Shown: one piece after another, positions 16,787 through 23,824 of the stretch | Position numbering within the stretch: position 1 is the first letter of the stretch | Layout of the letters: every line of letters begins with the position of its first letter | Assembly: GCA_020639295.1 (NCBI GenBank) | Contig: JACKGY010000008.1 | Span: 124,001 to 188,000 of the forward strand | Source: Planctomycetota bacterium | GTDB taxonomy: Bacteria > Planctomycetota > GCA-002687715 > DRQF01 | Direction of reading: 5' to 3' | DNA: 64,000 bases | Program-made: the position numbers and the translations under genes | The notes under the pieces: model-generated | Databases searched by the model: none | Told to the model about the DNA's origin: nothing | The model's input: the letters and a program-made list of their open reading frames with translations, nothing else

Positions 16787-17475
16787 CTTCGTGACCTCCG
16801 TGGCGCGGAACCCTCGGCCACCTGCCCGAGCCGCCCCGGGCCGATGAGGCCTCGTTCCGCGAAGGAAACATAATCGCCGGCCCCGACGATCAGGTGATCC
16901 AGCACCCGGATGCCGAGGAGCTCGCCGACGGCGCAGAGCCTTTCGGTGACCTCGAGGTCCTCGGCGCTGGGGCTCGGGTCGCCGCTGGGATGGTTGTGGA
17001 CCAGCACGATCGCGGCGGCGGCCTCGCGCACGGCGCTGCGGAAGACCTCGCGCGGATGGACGAGGCTGCCGGTGAGGGTGCCCTGGGAGACCCGCTCGCG
17101 ACGGATCAGGCCGTTGCGGGCGTCGAGGAGGAGGATCTCGAAGACCTCCTGCTCGAGATCGCCCAGTTCGAGGGCCAGGTAGTCGAAGACCTCGCGACCA
17201 CCGGAAAAACGGCGTCGTCGGGTCGCCGCTCCGGCCCGGAGCCGGCGCCCGAGTTCGAAGGCCGCCGCCAGACGGGTCGCCGCCGTCGGCGTGAGCCCGC
17301 CGCGGCCGCTCAGCTCCCGGCTCCCGGCCCGGGCCAGCCGCCGCGGATCGCCGAAGGTGGCCAGCAGCCCCTCGGCCCGGTCCCGGGCCATCCGCCCGCC
17401 GAGGAGCCGGGCGGTCAGCTCGACCAGTTCGCTCCAGTCCCCGCGGTCCTCGTTGGCATCTCGTGGTTCACGCAC
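16780..17475 (-). CDS. radC: RadC-family JAB/MPN domain protein
   Basis: 231 residues with a GTG start. An N-terminal helix-hairpin-helix region (residues about 20-85, LLATFGDPRRLARAGSRELSGRGGL) precedes a JAB/MPN metalloprotease-like domain. Its signature VHNHPSGDPSPSAEDLEVT (about 159-177) keeps the full H-x-H...S...D zinc set. The family is linked by name to DNA repair, but the true activity is unsettled. The gene overlaps the alkylguanine methyltransferase gene downstream and diverges from the thioesterase gene. Confidence 0.9.
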   Translation of the reverse strand: MREPRDANEDRGDWSELVELTARLLGGRMARDRAEGLLATFGDPRRLARAGSRELSGRGGLTPTAATRLAAAFELGRRLRAGAATRRRRFSGGREVFDYLALELGDLEQEVFEILLLDARNGLIRRERVSQGTLTGSLVHPREVFRSAVREAAAAIVLVHNHPSGDPSPSAEDLEVTERLCAVGELLGIRVLDHLIVGAGDYVSFAERGLIGPGRLGQVAEGSAPRRSRRC

Positions 17476-17568
17476 ACCTGGAAGGTCGTGCGCGACCGCG
17501 CCCCGGACCGGAGAAATCCGCCGGCGCGGTCACCCTCCAGGGCGACAATCGGAGCTCCAGGAGGAACC

Positions 17569-17970
17569 ATGACCGACGATCACCTGAAACCGCGCCGCGA
17601 ACCGGCCATCAAGGTGTCGATGATGCCCCGCGACACCAACGTCCACCTGACGATCTTCGGTGGCGTCCTGCTCGCGCACATCGACCTCGCCGGCGCGGTT
17701 CATTGCCGCGCCGAGAACTGCGATCGGGTGGTGACCATCTCGATGAAGGAGGTGGAGTTCAAGCAACCGGTCTTCGTCGGCGACGTGGTCAGCTTCTTCT
17801 GCTCGACCAAGCGGATCGGCCGGACCTCGATCACGGTCAAGGTGGACGTCTGGGCCGAGCGCTTCGAGGCGCCGCGGGCCTGTGTCTGGGTCACCGAGGC
17901 CGAGGTGACCTACGTCAACGTCGACCCGCAGCGCCAGCCGACGCCGATCCCGCGCGCCGACCGCGGCTGA
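17569..17970 (+). CDS. Hotdog-fold acyl-CoA thioesterase
   Basis: 133 residues from the ATG at 17569, preceded by a perfect AGGAGG. It hydrolyses acyl-CoA thioesters. VSMMPRDTNVHLTIFGGVLLAHIDLAGAV contains the N-x-x-G-x-x-F-GG helix of YciA/BACH-type hotdog enzymes. The strand VEFKQPVFVGDVVSFF and the late WVTEAEVTYVNVD fit too. An in-frame extension upstream lacks homology and runs antisense over radC. It diverges from radC and converges on a small membrane gene. Confidence 0.9.
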   Translation: MTDDHLKPRREPAIKVSMMPRDTNVHLTIFGGVLLAHIDLAGAVHCRAENCDRVVTISMKEVEFKQPVFVGDVVSFFCSTKRIGRTSITVKVDVWAERFEAPRACVWVTEAEVTYVNVDPQRQPTPIPRADRG

Positions 17971-17981
17971 GGACCGCGGCT

Positions 17982-18263
17982 TCAGTCGCCCTCGATCCGG
18001 ACCACGACGCCCTCGTTCAGCCAGTAGCGGGCGCGCGTCTCGCCCTGCGCGTCGGTGTAGTACCAGATCTGGTGATCCGGGCCGTAGGCGATCCGCTGGG
18101 GATGACCGGCGTTCTGGACCACGTAGGCGCTGTCGTGCCCGAGCTTGACCGCGCCGGCCGTGGCCGCGGCCGCGTTGCCGATCGGCGCCAGGCGGGAGAA
18201 GGCGACGCCCAGCACGAGGCCGAGCAGGACCAGCAGGACCTTGCTGCCGTTTCGAGTGTTCAT
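17982..18263 (-). CDS. Small signal-anchored hypothetical protein
   Basis: 93 residues from the ATG at 18263, which has GGAGG nine bases upstream. MNTRNGSKVLLVLLGLVLGVAFSRL is a signal anchor. The short periplasmic part (YVVQNAGHPQRIAYGPDHQIWYYTD...YWLNEGVVVRIEG) has the look of SmpA/BamE-like small beta folds, in which a Gly-x-Pro and a WYY strand recur; this is only a resemblance. It diverges from the retron-type reverse transcriptase gene across 556 bases, so a functional link with it is possible but unproven. Confidence 0.55.
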   Translation of the reverse strand: MNTRNGSKVLLVLLGLVLGVAFSRLAPIGNAAAATAGAVKLGHDSAYVVQNAGHPQRIAYGPDHQIWYYTDAQGETRARYWLNEGVVVRIEGD

Positions 18264-18643
18264 GTCCGACGACCTCCAGAGTCCGGGAACGGTCATCCTA
18301 ACCTGCGGCCGACGCGGGCTCGACGGGGCTGGCGATGATTCGACCCGGGCGAGGACGATCGTCCTGCTCGGCGGTAACGGAGATTCTCGGCCACCGGCAT
18401 CGGCTTGGCCGTCACGCTCGCAGCGGCCGAAGCGCGAGCACGCCCTTTGCCACCGCTCGCGTCGGTTTATCATCGGGGCGTCGGTGATGCCGAGTCCCGG
18501 ACGATCGGACCGGAAGCCCGACTCGACCAAGAGACCGCCCGGGCGGGCGGTCGGAACTCCGAGAACGCGTCGTCGAGACCGTGGACCCCGATCGGGGCCC
18601 TCGTGATCGCCGTCCGCCCGGAGGGTCCTTCGTCGTCAATGCC
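18264..18643. other. Non-coding part of the divergent region upstream of the reverse transcriptase
   Basis: No coding frame with a ribosome site is seen. The stretch has several short perfect palindromes: GGACGATCGTCC (18353-18364), CCCCGATCGGGG (18587-18598) and an 8-bp stem GACCGCCC/GGGCGGTC (18533-18552) with a 4-base loop. Promoters for the divergent genes must lie here but I cannot place them. Confidence 0.4.
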
Positions 18644-18794
18644 GGGAGGGGCGCCGCGAGGCGACCGGCCGGCGCGCGCGAACTCACCGGTGACGTCGAG
18701 TCGACTCCGCTCCCTCCCGAAGCGGGAAGATCGTTCCTCTGGCGGAAGAGTCGCGCGCGCGTAGTGCCGGTCGGTTCCTGGAACCGCCCCTCCC
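18644..18794 (+). ncRNA. Possible msr-msd-like structured RNA ahead of the reverse transcriptase
   Basis: Two nested inverted repeats lie just upstream of the reverse transcriptase ATG. The outer arms are GGGAGGGGCG (18644-18653) and CGCCCCTCCC (18785-18794). Inside is a stem of GCGCGCGCG (18672-18680) with CGCGCGCGC (18752-18760), continued after one bulged base by ACTC/GAGT. This resembles retron a1/a2 arms around an msd hairpin. However, the segment between outer and inner arms is too short for a usual msr, and 10-bp matches are expected by chance at this GC content. Treat it as a lead only. Confidence 0.22.
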
Positions 18795-18819
18795 CCCTTT
18801 CTCAGCCCGGAGCGCAGCC

Positions 18820-19728
18820 ATGTGGCGGGTCCTGAACGACGATTTCGCGCACTGGAGCCCGCGGCGACTGGCCGAGCTGCTCGGCCGGGATCTCGATCGC
18901 CTCGTCCAGCTGACCGAGGGCACGGCCGGGCGATACCGCGCGATCCGACTGCCCAAACGCGGCGGCGGCCATCGTGAACTCGCCGTCCCGGAGCCCGAGC
19001 TCAAGGCCCTCCAGCACGACCTGATGGTCCTCCTCGATCGGGCGCTGGAGGCCCCGCCCTGGGTGCTCGGTGGTCGCCGTGGACGATCCTTCGTCGACCA
19101 TGCCGCCCGTCATCAGGGTCGCTCCTGGCTCCTCACCGTCGACGTCGCGGACTTCTTCGGCCGGATCGGACCCGCCCTCGTCGCCCCGGTCCTCCGCGAG
19201 TTCGGTCTCCCCGAGGCCTCGATCACCCTGATCGTCGCCCTCGCCTTCCGGCATGGCGCGCTGCCCCAGGGCGCCCCCAGCTCGCCGCTCCTGGCCAACC
19301 TCGCCATGGCCCCGATCGACCTCAGGCTGCGTCGGCTCGCCCGACGCCGCGGCCTGGCCTTCAGCCGCTACTTCGACGACCTCGCCTTCTCGGGTGACCG
19401 CGACTTCGGCGAGCTGCGCGGGCCGATCGCGGCCCTCCTGCGCCAGGCCGGCCTGCCGCTCGCGGAACACAAGACCCGCTACACCGGGCGCGATCGCCCC
19501 CAGGTGGTGACCGGACTGGTGGTGAACGATCGCCTGCGCCCGACCCGGAGCTTCCGCGGCGAGCTGGAGGAGGAACTCCGCCTCCTCCAAGGCGGCGCGC
19601 TGCCGCGACCGCGACTCGAGGCCCGGGTCGAGGGTCGCCTCCATCACCTCGCCCGCTTCGATCGCCGCGAGGCCGACCGGTTGCGTCGGCGCTACGGCCG
19701 CGCGCTCCCGTCGAGCAGCTCGTCGTAG
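18820..19728 (+). CDS. Retron-type reverse transcriptase
   Basis: 302 residues, ATG with GGAG seven bases upstream. All palm motifs are present in order: an RT1-like YRAIRLPKRGGGHRELAVP, LTVDVADFFGRI (motif A, Asp about 108-110), LPQGAPSSPLLANL (148-161), the catalytic FSRYFDDLAFSGD (YFDD at 184-187, where retrons usually have YADD) and HKTRYTGRDRPQVVTGLVVN. The last contains the VTG triplet (about 230-232) diagnostic of retron enzymes. The NAxxH block is altered (VDHAARH). The length matches retron RTs. No integrase, maturase, endonuclease or DGR repeat is near, so it is not a group II intron or DGR. No effector gene is recognised. It overlaps the convergent glycosyltransferase by 37 bases. 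Confidence 0.88.
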   Translation: MWRVLNDDFAHWSPRRLAELLGRDLDRLVQLTEGTAGRYRAIRLPKRGGGHRELAVPEPELKALQHDLMVLLDRALEAPPWVLGGRRGRSFVDHAARHQGRSWLLTVDVADFFGRIGPALVAPVLREFGLPEASITLIVALAFRHGALPQGAPSSPLLANLAMAPIDLRLRRLARRRGLAFSRYFDDLAFSGDRDFGELRGPIAALLRQAGLPLAEHKTRYTGRDRPQVVTGLVVNDRLRPTRSFRGELEEELRLLQGGALPRPRLEARVEGRLHHLARFDRREADRLRRRYGRALPSSSSS

Positions 19729-20870
19729 ACCCGACGCAGGCTTTCGGCCTGGCGCTCGAGGCCGTGGCGCTCCTCGACGAGGATCCGCCCGGCCCGGGCG
19801 ACCGCGGCCCGCAGGCCGTCGTCGTCGAGGAGTTCGCGCGTCGCCTCGGCGAACTGCCGCGGCCAGCGGGCATCCCGCATCAGGGCGCCGCCGATCTCGC
19901 GGATGTCGCCGCCGAGCCCGGTGTCGTGATCGCAGACCACGGGAACGCCGATCGCCATCGCGGTGAGGATCGTGCCCTGGTCCGGACGCGGGCGGTCGTG
20001 GGCCCAGAGGAGGTCGAGCCGGCGGAGCAGCGCCGCCGGTTCCTGCGGCCAGGATCGGAGCTCGACCCGGCCGGCGAGGCCGAGATCCTCGACCCAGGGC
20101 CTGAGCTCGACGGTCCCCGGCTCGCCGATGACCACCAGACGCAGGTCGGCGCGCAGCGCGGCCAGCGGTCGGAAGGCCTCGAGCATGCTGCGCAGGCTAC
20201 GCCCGTGACCGGGTCGGACCGGCAGCCCGATGCGCAACGGGCCGGTGGGCAGCTCCTCGAGGCCGAGGGCCGGAGCCGACCGGACCGCCGCCAGGTCGAT
20301 GCCGGCGCCGATCACCCGGACCGGCGCCCGGACGCAGCGGGTCTCGTCCAGGAGCAGGGCCTCGTCGTGATCGGCCAGGAGCCGCGGCGGTTCCGGCAGG
20401 ACCAGGTCGAGGGCGAGCTGGCCGAGTCGGCCGGCGGCACCGGCGGGCGCCGCCGGCAGGCCGGTGGCGAGCAGCGGCAGGCGTCGACCGGCCACGAGCA
20501 GCCGGGCCATGCGCTCGGCGCGGGGCCCCCAGGCCTGGATCAGGTCCGGCTCGGCCCGGCGCAGGAGCGGCCGCAGCCGCAACAACGCGCCCAGGTTCTC
20601 CACCATGGAACCGCGCCGGTCACGGGGCGCCTCGAGGCTCACCACCGTGACCGAGCGGGCCTGGATCTTCTCGGTCGCGGCGCCGTAGTCGTCGATCGAG
20701 ATCACCAGGGAGCGCACCTGGAGGCGCTGCAGGCGCGCGAGCAGGGCAGCCAGTCGGGCGCTGCGCGGGCCGCGCTCGGTGTCGTCGACCAGGTGCAGCA
20801 CCTTGACCGGTCGGTGCTGGTCGACCTCGTCGCAGGCGCGCTTCAGGACGGCTTCCTCGGTCTCGTGCAT
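19692..20870 (-). CDS. GT4-like (GT-B fold) glycosyltransferase
   Basis: 392 residues from the ATG at 20870, two bases after the trkH stop. The layout is GT-B: an N-terminal Rossmann half (VKVLHLVDDTERGPRSARLAALL...IQAWGPRAERMARLL) and a C-terminal half (PLRIGLPVRPGHGRSLRSMLEAF, LRLVVIGEPG, VELRSWPQEPAALLRRLDLLW). In the nucleotide-sugar loop the usual E-x7-E is replaced by DQGTILTAMAIGVPVV, so the donor or activity may differ. It may transfer a sugar to a surface glycan. The link with potassium transport is probably only transcriptional. Confidence 0.8.
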   Translation of the reverse strand: MHETEEAVLKRACDEVDQHRPVKVLHLVDDTERGPRSARLAALLARLQRLQVRSLVISIDDYGAATEKIQARSVTVVSLEAPRDRRGSMVENLGALLRLRPLLRRAEPDLIQAWGPRAERMARLLVAGRRLPLLATGLPAAPAGAAGRLGQLALDLVLPEPPRLLADHDEALLLDETRCVRAPVRVIGAGIDLAAVRSAPALGLEELPTGPLRIGLPVRPGHGRSLRSMLEAFRPLAALRADLRLVVIGEPGTVELRPWVEDLGLAGRVELRSWPQEPAALLRRLDLLWAHDRPRPDQGTILTAMAIGVPVVCDHDTGLGGDIREIGGALMRDARWPRQFAEATRELLDDDGLRAAVARAGRILVEERHGLERQAESLRRVYDELLDGSARP

Positions 20871-20872
20871 GG

Positions 20873-22342
20873 TCAGTCCCGCCAGAGCCTGGGATGGAAG
20901 AGGGCGAGCGCGGTGTAGATCTCGAGGCGCCCGAGCAGCATCAGGAAGGTGCAGATCACCTTGGCCGGCGCGTTCAGGCCGGAGTAGTTGCCGGCCGGCC
21001 CCACGTCGCCGAGCCCGGGACCGATGTTGCCGAGCGTGGCGATCGACGAGGTGAAGGCCTCCTGCGGATGCAGGCCGCAGAGCGCCAGGGCGATGCCGCC
21101 GAGCCCGAAGCTGACCAGGAAGATCAGGCACATGCCGAGGACCGACCGCAGGAGCGGCGCCGGCACCACGCTGCGACCGACGCGCACCTGCTCAACCGCC
21201 CGGGGCCTGATGTGCAGGGTGGCCTGCATGGCCATGAACTTGACCATGATCATGATCCGGATCAGCTTCATCCCGCCGGCGGTGGAACCGACCGAGCCGC
21301 CCATGAACATGAGCACGACCAGCAAGGCGCGCGACAGGCCGGGCCAGCGGTCGAAGTCGGCGGTGGCGAATCCGGTGGTGGTGGCGATCGAGGTCACCTG
21401 GAAGGCCGAGTCACGCACGGCCAGCAGCGAGGAGTCGTAGGAGCCCTCGCCGCGCAGATCGATCGTGATCAGGACGGTGGCCAGGAGGAGGACGCCCAGG
21501 TAGAAGCGAAGCTCGCCGTCGCGCAGGACCTCGCGCCACTTGCCCTCGGCCAGGCGCGCGTAGAGGGTGAAGTTCACCCCGGCCAGCAGCATGAACAGGG
21601 TGACCACGACGTGCAGGTAGCTGGAGTGGAAGTCGCCGACGCTGCCGTTGCGGGGCGAGAATCCCCCGGTCGCCATCGAGGCGAAGGAGTGGCAGACGGC
21701 GTCGAACCAGTCCATGCCGCCGAACAGGAGCAGCAGGACCTCCACCGCGGTGAGCAGGGTGTAGATGATCCAGAGGGTCAGGGCGGTCTCGCGGATGTGG
21801 GGCTTGAAGCCCTTCTCCCCCACCCCGGGCACCTCGAAATGGAAGATCAGCCGCGAGCCGCCGCCGAGGGCCGGCAGGAGCGCGACCAGCAGCACCACGA
21901 TGCCGACACCGCCGAGCCAGTTGGTCATGCAGCGCCAGAACAGGATCGACCGCGGCGTGGCCAGGCCGGCGCCATCGGTCTCGATCGAGCTCATCACGCT
22001 GGCGCCGGTCGTGGTGAAGCCGGACATGGTCTCGAAGTAGGCGCCGATCGGATCGGCGATCACGCCGCTCAGGACGTAGGGCAGGCAGCCGAAGGCCGCG
22101 CTGACGATCCAGGCGCTGCCCACCACCACCAGTCCCTCGCGCCGGTAGAAGGACGGCGAGGCATCCTTGAACAGGAAGGCGGAACCGCCGCCGAGCAGGA
22201 TGCCGGAACCGATCGCCACCAGGAAGGAGAAGGCGGCCTGGCCCTCGCCATGGCCGATGGCGACCGCCAGTGGCAGCGCCATGGTCGCGGAGATGGTGGC
22301 CACGATCAGGCCGACGACGTGGAGGACCCGGCCGTAGTTCAT
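20873..22342 (-). CDS. trkH: TrkH/KtrB-family potassium transporter membrane subunit
   Basis: 489 residues from the ATG at 22342, overlapping the trkA stop as ATGA. It has about ten membrane segments and the four half-filter loops of the Trk/Ktr/HKT family: GFTTTGASV, FASMATGGFS, SIATTTGFAT and IATLGNIGPG, each carrying the filter glycine. GGSVGSTAGGMKLIR is the usual gating-loop region. It mediates K+ uptake and needs the adjacent cytosolic RCK protein TrkA as a nucleotide-controlled gate. Confidence 0.94.
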   Translation of the reverse strand: MNYGRVLHVVGLIVATISATMALPLAVAIGHGEGQAAFSFLVAIGSGILLGGGSAFLFKDASPSFYRREGLVVVGSAWIVSAAFGCLPYVLSGVIADPIGAYFETMSGFTTTGASVMSSIETDGAGLATPRSILFWRCMTNWLGGVGIVVLLVALLPALGGGSRLIFHFEVPGVGEKGFKPHIRETALTLWIIYTLLTAVEVLLLLFGGMDWFDAVCHSFASMATGGFSPRNGSVGDFHSSYLHVVVTLFMLLAGVNFTLYARLAEGKWREVLRDGELRFYLGVLLLATVLITIDLRGEGSYDSSLLAVRDSAFQVTSIATTTGFATADFDRWPGLSRALLVVLMFMGGSVGSTAGGMKLIRIMIMVKFMAMQATLHIRPRAVEQVRVGRSVVPAPLLRSVLGMCLIFLVSFGLGGIALALCGLHPQEAFTSSIATLGNIGPGLGDVGPAGNYSGLNAPAKVICTFLMLLGRLEIYTALALFHPRLWRD

Positions 22343-23673
22343 CCGCTCAGCGCCTCGACGCTGCGGCGTGCCTGGGTGAGGGCGAAGACGATGACCGTGT
22401 CGCCGGGCTCGAGGACGTCGAGACCGCGGGGGACGAAGGCGTCCTCGCCACGGATCACGGCGCCGACCAGCGCCCCGCGCGGGAAGGTGACGTCCTTCAG
22501 CGGCTTCTTCACCAGCGGGCTGCCCTCGTTCAGGTCGAGTTCGATGATCTCGGCCCGTCCCTGTTCGATCGAGGTCACCCTCGAGTTGCCACCGGCGCGC
22601 ACGAAGCGGAGGATCCGTTCGGCGATCAAGGTCCGCGGCGAGATCACCGCGCTGAGATTGAAGCGCTTGGTGAGCTCCTGATAGCCCGGCTTCCAGACCT
22701 GGGCCACCGTCTGCCCGACGCCCAGCTCGGCGGCGAGCTGGCAGGTGATCAGGTTGATCTCGTCCTTCTCGGTGAGCGCGAGGAAGAGGTCGATCCGTTC
22801 CACGCCCTCCTCGAGGAGGTGCTGGAGGTTGGTGCCGTCGGCGTTGACGATCTCGGCCCCCGGCAGGAGCTCGGAGAGGACCTCGCAGCGCGCCCGCTCC
22901 TTCTCGAGGATGACCACCTTGAGGCGCAGGCGGAGCAGCGTGGTGGCCGCGGCGACGCCGGCCCGGCCGCCACCGACGATCATGATCCGGCGCGGCAGCT
23001 GCATCCGGCCACCGAGGATCTTGTCCACCCGCTCCATGGTCTCGGTGGCCCCGATCAGCAGGACCTCGTCGCCGAGGTGGATCTCGTCGTCGCCGCCGGG
23101 GATCAGGATCGAGGTCCCGCGCACCAGCGCGGCGATCAGGCACTGGCGCGGCAGCTTGATGTCCTTGATCTTGCGCCCCGCGGCGTCGAAACGGCCCGAG
23201 AGCTCGAAGCGGTGCAGCTGGATCTTGCCCTCGGCGACGCTCTCGACCGCGGTGAGATCCTGGCCCCGGACCTCGCGCGAGATCGCGGTCGCGGTCATCT
23301 CCTCGGGACTGATGGTCAGGTCGAAGTCGAGGGTCTTGCGGTAGAAGAAGCGCTTGCGGGTGACGTGGGAGAGGCCGCGCACGCGAACCGCGGTCTGCCG
23401 GGCGCCGAGCTTCTTGGCCAGGAGCGAGGCCAGCATGTTGAGCTCGTCGTTGTAGGTGACCGCGCAGAAGAGATCGGCCTGGGCGACCCCGGCCGTCTCG
23501 AGGACGTCGACGTTGCCGCCGTGACCCTCGATGACCTCGATGTCGAGACCGTCCCGCGCCTTCTGGACGGCCTCGGGACTGGAGTCGATCAGGATCACCT
23601 GATGTCCGTCGCCGATCAGGGCCCTCGCGAGATGGGTGCCGACCTCGCCGGCGCCCAGGATCGAGATTCGCAT
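22339..23673 (-). CDS. trkA: TrkA potassium uptake regulatory protein (two RCK domains)
   Basis: 444 residues. Two tandem RCK-N/RCK-C units: the first begins MRISILGAGEVGTHLARALIGDGHQVILID with a classic GxGxxG nucleotide fold. The second begins RRIMIVGGGRAGVAAATTLLRLRLKVVILE. Each is followed by a TrkA-C domain (LIPGGDDEIHLGDEVLLIG and FVPRGLDVLEPGDTVIVFA). NAD(H)/ATP binding here gates TrkH. The gene leads a trkA-trkH-glycosyltransferase run and diverges from the GT-C-like gene. Confidence 0.95.
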   Translation of the reverse strand: MRISILGAGEVGTHLARALIGDGHQVILIDSSPEAVQKARDGLDIEVIEGHGGNVDVLETAGVAQADLFCAVTYNDELNMLASLLAKKLGARQTAVRVRGLSHVTRKRFFYRKTLDFDLTISPEEMTATAISREVRGQDLTAVESVAEGKIQLHRFELSGRFDAAGRKIKDIKLPRQCLIAALVRGTSILIPGGDDEIHLGDEVLLIGATETMERVDKILGGRMQLPRRIMIVGGGRAGVAAATTLLRLRLKVVILEKERARCEVLSELLPGAEIVNADGTNLQHLLEEGVERIDLFLALTEKDEINLITCQLAAELGVGQTVAQVWKPGYQELTKRFNLSAVISPRTLIAERILRFVRAGGNSRVTSIEQGRAEIIELDLNEGSPLVKKPLKDVTFPRGALVGAVIRGEDAFVPRGLDVLEPGDTVIVFALTQARRSVEALSG

Positions 23674-23824
23674 GTCAGGACGGCCTCAGCGGGCCCCGCG
23701 CACGGGACCTCTCTCCCCCTTCCGGGCACCGGCATTCCGGCCCGCCCGGCGCGCGGTCTGTCGACCCGCGACGCGTTCGCTACCATACAGCCGACCCGGA
23801 ACAGCGGCAAGGAAGACGGCAGCC

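Noticed and set aside
16780..17475. RadC as a sign of a mobile island
   Set aside because: Its neighbours are housekeeping repair and modification genes with tight overlaps and the same base composition; no integrase or att site is seen.
18820..19728. Reverse transcriptase as a group II intron or DGR
   Set aside because: No maturase or endonuclease domain, no intron ends, and no template/variable repeat or Avd gene nearby.
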